Shown here: one piece after another, positions 43,890 to 64,000 of the stretch
How positions within the stretch are numbered: the first letter of the stretch is position 1
How the letters are laid out: every line of letters starts with the position of its first letter
Origin: Larus michahellis
Taxonomy: Eukaryota > Chordata > Aves > Charadriiformes > Laridae
DNA: 64,000 nt
NCBI RefSeq assembly: GCF_964199755.1
Contig: NC_133901.1
Span: forward strand, 43,369,418-43,433,417
Direction: 5' to 3'
The notes under the pieces: model-generated
What the model was told of the DNA's origin: nothing
Database searches by the model: none
The model's input: the letters and a program-made list of their open reading frames with translations, nothing else
Position numbers and translations under genes: made by a program

Positions 43890-44010
43890 CAATATCCAGG
43901 TCACTGATGTTAAGAGTGAAATACAGTCTCCCTGTTGACCACCAGATCTACAGCGTTCCAGTCTGGTATCTCTTCCAGAATAAGCTGATGTCCATCTGCC
44001 TGCAGGACAG
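43890..44010 (-). pseudogene. C10orf53: C10orf53 middle exon, frameshifted, donor mutated
   Basis: The acceptor TTTTCCAG is intact and the exon opens in the right phase (CT GTC CTG). It is 121 nt where an intact frame needs 120. The in-frame TAA lies at 43912-43910, with the correct frame resuming one base later (NISDLDI). Confidence 0.82.
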
Positions 44011-45999
44011 CTGGAAAAGGGCAAAGCAGTAGTGACCAGTACTGTATTTGCTTGGTTTCCTCTGAACTCCCAGTATATCCAAGTTTTAGCACTTAGGAGG
44101 GCAAGGAGCAAATAACAGTGTTGATGTAGTTAAGTGCTGTACAAAACTCCCCACAAATCCTATCAGCTTTAATCTCTGGCTTCACTATTATTACGTTAAT
44201 GGATCTCCTTTGAATGAAGCCTCCACCCTCTGTCATTTCTAGTTCTAGCAGTAAAAGGCAACAAATTCATTATATACTTGTATTTGCTATTAACTGGCAC
44301 AGCAGCTGGAAGAAATGCAATGCTTTTATTTGTAAGTACCATGGCATAAGACTAAATTCAAAAGAAATCTCCAATAAACGTTAAGATGGTGCTATAGAAC
44401 AGCTGCAACATTAAGTGAACAACCTTGATAACCCAATTGTTCATTGACGCATAATTCATTTTGCTTTTGCTGAAAGACTAATTCCTCAGGACGTTAAAGA
44501 CTTGAGATTTTGTGAAGCTGAGAATCAAGCCAGAAGAGGGGACAAAATCCCTTCTCGATCCACATATTTGTTTAGATGAATTAGGTGCATTTTGGGTTTA
44601 TTACAGCACATTGTACAGTGTTGTTGTAAATTAATCAGAACTGGGGAAATATGAGAACTGGCTGATAATACAATTCCAGCAACATAGAAATGCCACGTGC
44701 TTCTGCCTGCGCCCCCCTAGATTTAAAATTTTTTTAATTCATTTTATTCTACTGACTTGTTTTACAAGGCAGAAGCAGATTTCTGTATAGTTAAACATTC
44801 AGGCTCTCACCTTTCCAGGCTTTTATCAGCTATGTGTTAAGGCTGAGACAGCATACTGCCCAATACTCATGAGTCATTTTGGTCTGTCTTTTAAAGGTGA
44901 AGGCAGGTGGAGGTACCGCTTCCTCTATCCTGGCTCCACCGTAGCTTGCAAGGGTTGGTGTTTCTCAAACATTTAACCTAACTGCCTCCACCTGTGACAG
45001 CTGTTTGCAGCATTTTAATTCAACTTATTGAAAAGCTACAGAAAATGGTTGAGGAAGGAGTCTGGTTCAGAAAGCAGAATACTTTCAGCCTCAGCTGCTG
45101 TTTGGTCATCCTTATCAGACAGCTCTCCCTGCTTTCTAGGAAGCTTTAATGGGAACCTCTGACAATTAATTCACATTTATAAAATGGACAAAAGAGATGT
45201 CATCTCTACACTGTTAGCTCTAAATTAAAAAAAACAAACCAAACAACAACCTTACTAGTTGCCCTAGCTTGAGGCCTGGTCTCTCTCCATCCATGTCAGG
45301 TACACTGCTGTGATCTAGCAACCCCAGTAAGGTAGCTGGAATGAATTGCCAGTAGCCTATATTTTGCATTAACTTATGCTCTTTCTAAGTTTCCAGTGTC
45401 AAGCAAATAGTGATTTGTCTGATACTGAGTTTATCTTTTTTCTTCCTTTTTTTTTTTGATGCATCTATGTGATTTAAAGCCTTTATAATCACACAATTTT
45501 ACTTACTTGAATACTTCAGATCACACGCATACAATTTGATTTATCTTGCAACCTTAGATTAATTTTGGTAGGCAGAAATTTGTATTATGTATCCTCTTAT
45601 AGTTGGAGAGCATTAGAACAGAGGAAAACTATTGCTCATTCCCTAATAAACAGAAAGTAGACTATGCCAGTCCTTAATTGATGATGAATTGGAAATAAAT
45701 AGCTACGCCTGGGTCTGTGGGTGATATGTTAGGTTTGGATAGTAAACTTTGGCAGGACTCGCTTGGTGATACCCTGAAGCACTGCTCCTCTGTCAGATCT
45801 GCGGCAGGGCCGTTTCTTGCTGACTGAAAAGTCTGTGTTTTTAATGAGGTTTGTGTAGTTGGAAAAGAAAAATACATACACAGTGTAATACAAGCTTGTT
45901 TTAGCACACATAAGTGATGGAAGTGTTTAAGTTTCTGAGGGATATTTAAGGACCAGCTCTCCCCTCTCTCACATGCAATTTCTAGAGCCTCCCTTTAGC
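44011..45999. other. Sequence upstream of the C10orf53 relic exon
   Basis: AT-rich unique sequence. It was searched by eye on the minus strand for the missing first exon of C10orf53; nothing convincing was found. Confidence 0.65.
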
Positions 46000-46490
46000 A
46001 GCCTGCCAGCCGCGAAAGGACACCCTTCAGCACAGCATCACCAAGCAGAAACCAGGGCAAAACCCTCCTGCTGGGCCCGGCCGCCGCCCGGCCTGCTGGG
46101 CCTGCCCTCCCTCAGGGGCCCAGCGCCGAGCCTGGCTGGTCTCCAGACCTGCGGGGCGGTGTGGGGGTGGGGCCGGCGGCTGCAGGACTCCCTCCTCCAC
46201 ACACCCCGCAGCCCCCCGCACCTGGCGGGCCCTCAGGCGGCACGTGTGCGCCGCCCGGGAGCCGTTGAGGGCCCTGAGGCAGGAGGCGCGAGGCGGGCGC
46301 TGCGCCCCCGAGCCGTTAGGAGCCGTTAGGAGCCGTTAGGAGCCGTTAGGAGCCGTTAGGAGCCGTTAGGAGCCGTTAGGAGCCGTTAGGAGCCGTTAGG
46401 AGCCGTTAGGAGCCGTTAGGAGCCGTTAGGGCCGCTGTCCCGCCTGCCCCGCCGTGAGGGGCGGGGGCAGGGGGCTGCCTGGCACACAAA
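46000..46490. promoter_or_regulatory. CpG-island-like block, possible orphan promoter
   Basis: A sharply bounded GC- and CpG-rich segment (GGCCGCCGCCCGG, GCACGTGTGCGCCGCCC, GCGCGAGGCGGGCGC, GAGGGGCGGGGGCAGGGGG) in otherwise AT-rich DNA. It contains GC-box-like GGGGCGG motifs and the 12-copy decamer array. It lies about 2 kb upstream of the C10orf53 relic exon, where that gene's promoter would be expected. No TATA box or first exon could be assigned. Confidence 0.6.
46311..46430. repeat. Minisatellite, (AGCCGTTAGG)12
   Basis: Twelve perfect, contiguous copies of a 10-bp unit, with related sequence just outside (GAGCCGTTGAGG at about 46259-46270). On the minus strand each unit is CCTAACGGCT, which includes TAACGG, the MYB-family consensus core (YAACGG). 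The 10-bp period is close to one helical turn. It lies inside the CpG-rich block. Confidence 0.98.
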
Positions 46491-49400
46491 ATAGGCGACA
46501 AGAGCTTTCCTCCGGTAGTTTTTATTTGCGGTGCGGAGCGCTGTCTTTAAATAAGGTGAATTCGCGGTACCGGTATACACTTCAGGTCGTATATATTAAT
46601 ATAGGCAGATAAATATATTTCGATAGAGCACAAAACAAACTGTACTATAAATGCACATTTACATTTGTCATAAATCTATAGTATTTTATAAAAATAAAAG
46701 TATCACTAAAATATTTTTATGTCTTCTGCAACTCATACACCAGAAGAAGCTTGGCTGCGTTGTCCCAGCCGTGGCCTGCATAATGGCAGCACCCACGGAG
46801 AGAGGTCGGGCTCTCGCAGCCTTGAACCACCACTCTTTGGAAGTCAAGGTTCTCTTGCTTTTGTTCACTGCGAATATAGAAATTCACAAAAATTGGCTTT
46901 TTAATTTCTACATCTCAGTACTGCATGTATGTGGGTGTACACCTACAGAGAGCGTGAAACAATTACCTCCTTAAAATTTTCTTGCAGGGGGTTTGTATGT
47001 CCCAGGTCCCACCAAGAGGTCTCATTAAATCATTGCCACTCGTTACGTTAATGTAATTGCACTTACTCTGTCAATCAAGATTTTCTCCCTTTTTTTATAA
47101 TGAACAATCTATTTCATAGTTTTCTGGTTGGAAACATTTTGAAAGCTTCACATTTGATTTCCATAAGTGCATGTGCACAGACTGTGTATTTTTAAACTTC
47201 AGAAGATAACTTCATTTGTATAATACAAACAATTTTAAATAAGTACCTAAGAAAACTACCTATTTCCTGAAATCCTTAATAGATGCAGCTGCAGCATGGG
47301 ATCATACCACACAGGCATAGGGGATTCTGTTAACTGAGAAGCAGCACAGTCCTTCGTGAAGCCCCTGCTGGGAAACCGAGAAGTGTGTAACACCCTGTGC
47401 TGTGAATTTGATCCATCTGTAGTTTAATCAGGACCCTCCAATTAAGTACATCTGAAGTGAGTACGCAGTCAGGTACTTTGCAGATACTGCTTTTAGCATG
47501 GTTAAGGTGAAGCATATATGCCAATGCCTTCCTCTGGAGGGACTGAGTTCATCGAAGCTGTTCATTTCAGGTATTCAGGCTGAACACTAACAAGTATCTA
47601 GGATACAAGTATGGAATGGCCAGCTAAATAAATAGAAAGTATGAGTGGTCGCTGATTTCTTCCTCAAGTAAAAATATGGTGTCAGTATTTTTCACCACCA
47701 GTATTTTCCAGTGTTGCAGAATCCAAAACACCTGTTATGGCAGCTGTAGACAAGTAAGGGTTTCTTAATGATAAGTTGGTATAAAATTTCAGATGTGGTT
47801 GTAGTTTCTGCCTGAATTCTCAGTGATTGTGTGTTGAGTGCAGTGTCTGAACTACTTTTAGAATTCCAGCCAAAAAAGTAAAATGAAAACACAGGTAATA
47901 TTTGCAAATAAATATTAGTACCTATGGAACTAGGAATACAAAATAAAATTACATATTTCAATAGAAGCAAATTAATAAATAATCAAATAACTATTTGCAG
48001 CATTTTTATAGACTTAAAATATGGTTATAATTTTAAACATACAAATCTATGAAAACATCTTGAGATTATAGTGTTGAAAATGTATGTTAAAAATACAGAA
48101 TGCCTTTGTAGTGACAAGAGAGAACAAAGCAAAATTACTAGGAATGTTTCGAAGTAATTTTCATAATTATAGTATAGGAACAATTTAAAGTCATATTTTG
48201 AACAGTGAACATTAAGTGAACATTTGGTGTTGCTAACAGCTTTCTTAATTTTTTTTAATTTTTTTTATTTTTTTTACATTTTAACTTTGGGGCAGCTTGT
48301 ATGCCAAAATACTATTTATATAATCTAAAAATAGATTTCATCTTTGGTTTGAACAACGGCTCATGGGGTAATGAAACATACATATTTTTAAAGGAACGCA
48401 TTAACTTTAAAAAAATGAGCCCAGCTCTCAATCACTGCAAATCAACTGAGTTGATTTGCGCCAATGTAACTGACTTCCTCCAATTGATTATCAGGCCCAC
48501 TGTGCTTTCGTATATGGGATTGCAGGTAGCCTTTATCCAGCAGACTGCTTAATTGCATGTGTGCAACTGCAAAGAGGCAGTAAAGTAAGCATGGAGATAT
48601 ATAATCTACTGCATCTTTATCTAAATTCTTAGACAGAAACGTATCTGCGCTTCTAGTTTATTATAATAAATCTATTCTCCTGCTTTTAGGCTTGAGAGTG
48701 CTTAAGCATGTGATTGTTCAGTCTACAAAGGAAGAAAAAATGTCTCCACTTCTCCACAGGCAAGTAAGCAGTCCGGGCTTCCCAGCATGCTCCAGCTTGC
48801 CTAGCAAAGGATCTACTCTGGAGTTAGTAAGTAAGTGTCTTTAGTCAGCAAGTAAGTTGTATTCTAAGAATGACTGAACACCTCTAAGCAAGGCAACGTA
48901 TTTCAGTTTGAGAGAAGGCAATTCAAAATATCAGTCCTTGGAAAGATTTGTAGGGAATAAAAGATAATGAAAAAACCCTCAGGATAACACCCACAGAATA
49001 TGGAAATTACCACATACTGCATTATTTTTCCAACTAAATTTACTATATATTGGAGATTATGATACCCTACATCTACTATTAAAAAATATAAAATATAAAT
49101 CCCTCCCAAGTGGGATGATGCAAAGCTGATCTGAGTACCAGTACTATTAAACTGGTATTTATAGCTCTAGCTTGGCGACGTCCTTATATTGCAAGTTTGC
49201 CTCTTCATTCTAGTTTTTTATTGCTCTTTGATTTTGTGTGGTTGCATATGCTCTCCTGCTACTCACAGTGACTAAATTCATTCCTGTGCAAACAAAAAAG
49301 ATCTTAAGTAGGATTGAATTGCACTTATGCTTTGTGCTTTGCCTCTCTGCCAGACTGGATTTTGCTCACTGATGGAAAAAAATAAAGTCAATTAATTACA

Positions 49401-49837
49401 GACAAAATTATCCCAGTTCTCTGTGATGAATCTTATCTCCAATGTGCTGCTTTCAGAGTGGGACTGTGCTTGAGGCCAGCACAAACCAGAATAAAGGCTA
49501 AATTATTTCTGTAGCATTTTTGAATGGGGGGAACATGCAAACAGTAGTGTAATCTTCCTAAACCCTCTTTGTGGAAATACACAGCAACCACTCTTGAAAA
49601 TAATATGCTTTTCATATGTAGGAAATAACATGGTGGTATTAAATGCTCTTCATGCAAATTTTCAAGATTTAATGGCATCAGCCTATTATTTACAATGTTA
49701 CGCTCAACATTCTCAACAGGGGAAATTCCTTTTTTTCTTTTCTGTTTTTTTTTCTTTACATGCAAATCTTGCAGGAATAGATATGAATATTTTAGAACTA
49801 CTTGCAGGGGATATTCATTAATTGGTGTGCCTTAGTA
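46491..49837. other. Intergenic AT-rich unique sequence downstream of CHAT
   Basis: No gene recognised. It holds T-rich runs at 48247-48280 and a 10-bp-arm inverted repeat at 48437-48459. Confidence 0.65.
48437..48459. repeat. Perfect inverted repeat, 10-bp arms, 3-bp centre
   Basis: GCAAATCAAC - TGA - GTTGATTTGC. Each arm carries a TGCAAAT-like POU/octamer half-site, so the palindrome could bind a dimer. Function is not shown by the sequence. Confidence 0.85.
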
Positions 49838-49843
49838 TTTATT
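49838..49843 (-). promoter_or_regulatory. CHAT: Candidate CHAT polyadenylation signal (AATAAA, minus strand)
   Basis: TTTATT on the + strand, 318 nt beyond the CHAT stop codon. A variant ATTAAA lies nearer at 50010-50005. Which is used cannot be told here. Confidence 0.4.
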
Positions 49844-50160
49844 TTATGTTATATACAAACTTACTCAATTTTTTAGGTGATAAAATGGCATAAGTTAATT
49901 ATGGTTAGAAACGGTAGTACAACACATACCCGTATTACTTCCTTCTTCATTTCAGCCGGCAAGACCAAACCTTTTTTGCTGACTCTCAAGCAAGAAATGG
50001 TAGATTTAATACTTACAGGGTTTTAAATGTTGGCAACAATGTAAAACAAATGACATTTTGGTTCTACACTAATATGTATTACTAGTACTGTCTTGCCTTT
50101 GAACAACTATGTCATTGTTTCTTCGTAAGATGGAGTCAGGAGAATAATTCCCACAGCCTC

Positions 50161-64000
<13,840 letters not shown>

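Larger units (their letters stand above)
42835..44010 (-). pseudogene. C10orf53: C10orf53 (UPF0728 family) relic, two exons, disrupted
   Basis: On the minus strand, exon 44010-43890 reads AVLQADGHQLILEE then IPDWNAVDLVVNRETVFHS, matching the middle of human C10orf53 (DGHEVILEKIEDWNVVELMVN). Exon 42899-42835 reads GVVKLDPLCEEARKAVLNAY and a TGA, matching its C-terminus. The family is a small (about 90 residue) uncharacterised protein. Between FHS and the expected NISDLD an extra T gives the stop TAA (43912-43910). The expected donor after ...DLDI reads G|CTAAGT instead of G|GTAAGT. No first exon (expected to carry a RYGPY-like segment) is visible upstream. The position between OGDHL and CHAT on the CHAT strand is the expected syntenic place. 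I conclude it is decayed; an assembly error would explain the insertion but hardly both lesions. Confidence 0.82.

Noticed and set aside
45973..46329. 118-codon + strand open frame through the CpG block
   Set aside because: Pro/Ala/Arg-rich translation typical of CpG islands, with no homology.
46311..46430. Decamer array as a telomere-like repeat (contains TTAGG)
   Set aside because: The unit AGCCGTTAGG is not (TTAGGG)n, and no TTAGGG tract flanks it.
46311..46430. Decamer array as a CRISPR array
   Set aside because: Contiguous 10-bp copies without spacers in vertebrate DNA; there are no cas genes.

Overview
The window is vertebrate nuclear DNA, almost certainly from a bird. The protein-coding signal is split into short exons with GT-AG borders. 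The dispersed repeats are of avian type: five CR1 LINE pieces with the typical 'ATTCTATGATTCT' 3' end, and one solo ERVL-type LTR of a family I recall as abundant in neoavian genomes. A neoavian rather than a chicken-like bird is my inference from that LTR.

Layout. (1) Positions 460-30923, + strand: the last 15 coding exons of OGDHL (2-oxoglutarate dehydrogenase-like, the E1 component). They encode 681 residues through the natural stop; the earlier exons lie before the window. Intron 8 is 11.1 kb long and carries two CR1 copies and the LTR. (2) 30924-42834: non-coding intergenic DNA with two + strand CR1 copies and two GC-rich unassigned patches. (3) 42835-44010, - strand: two exons of C10orf53 (UPF0728 family). 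The first has a one-base insertion that creates a stop, its splice donor has changed from GT to CT, and no first exon is visible, so the gene looks dead in this genome. (4) 46000-46490: a CpG-rich block holding a perfect 12-copy array of a 10-bp unit, each unit containing a MYB-type core site. (5) 50161-63028, - strand: the last seven coding exons of CHAT (choline acetyltransferase), 317 residues through the stop, including the catalytic His, the Arg-rich CoA/choline-site segment and the STS motif. The 5' exons, and the vesicular acetylcholine transporter gene that normally sits near them, are beyond the right edge.

OGDHL and CHAT are convergent with C10orf53 between them on the CHAT strand, the same order I know from human 10q11.23. 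OGDHL works in mitochondrial 2-oxoglutarate oxidation and CHAT makes acetylcholine from acetyl-CoA and choline. They are neighbours by synteny, not an operon. I see no rRNA, tRNA, CRISPR or prokaryotic element. The most unusual items are the decayed C10orf53, the helically phased MYB-site minisatellite in the nearby CpG island, and the solo LTR with an intact 5-bp target duplication.
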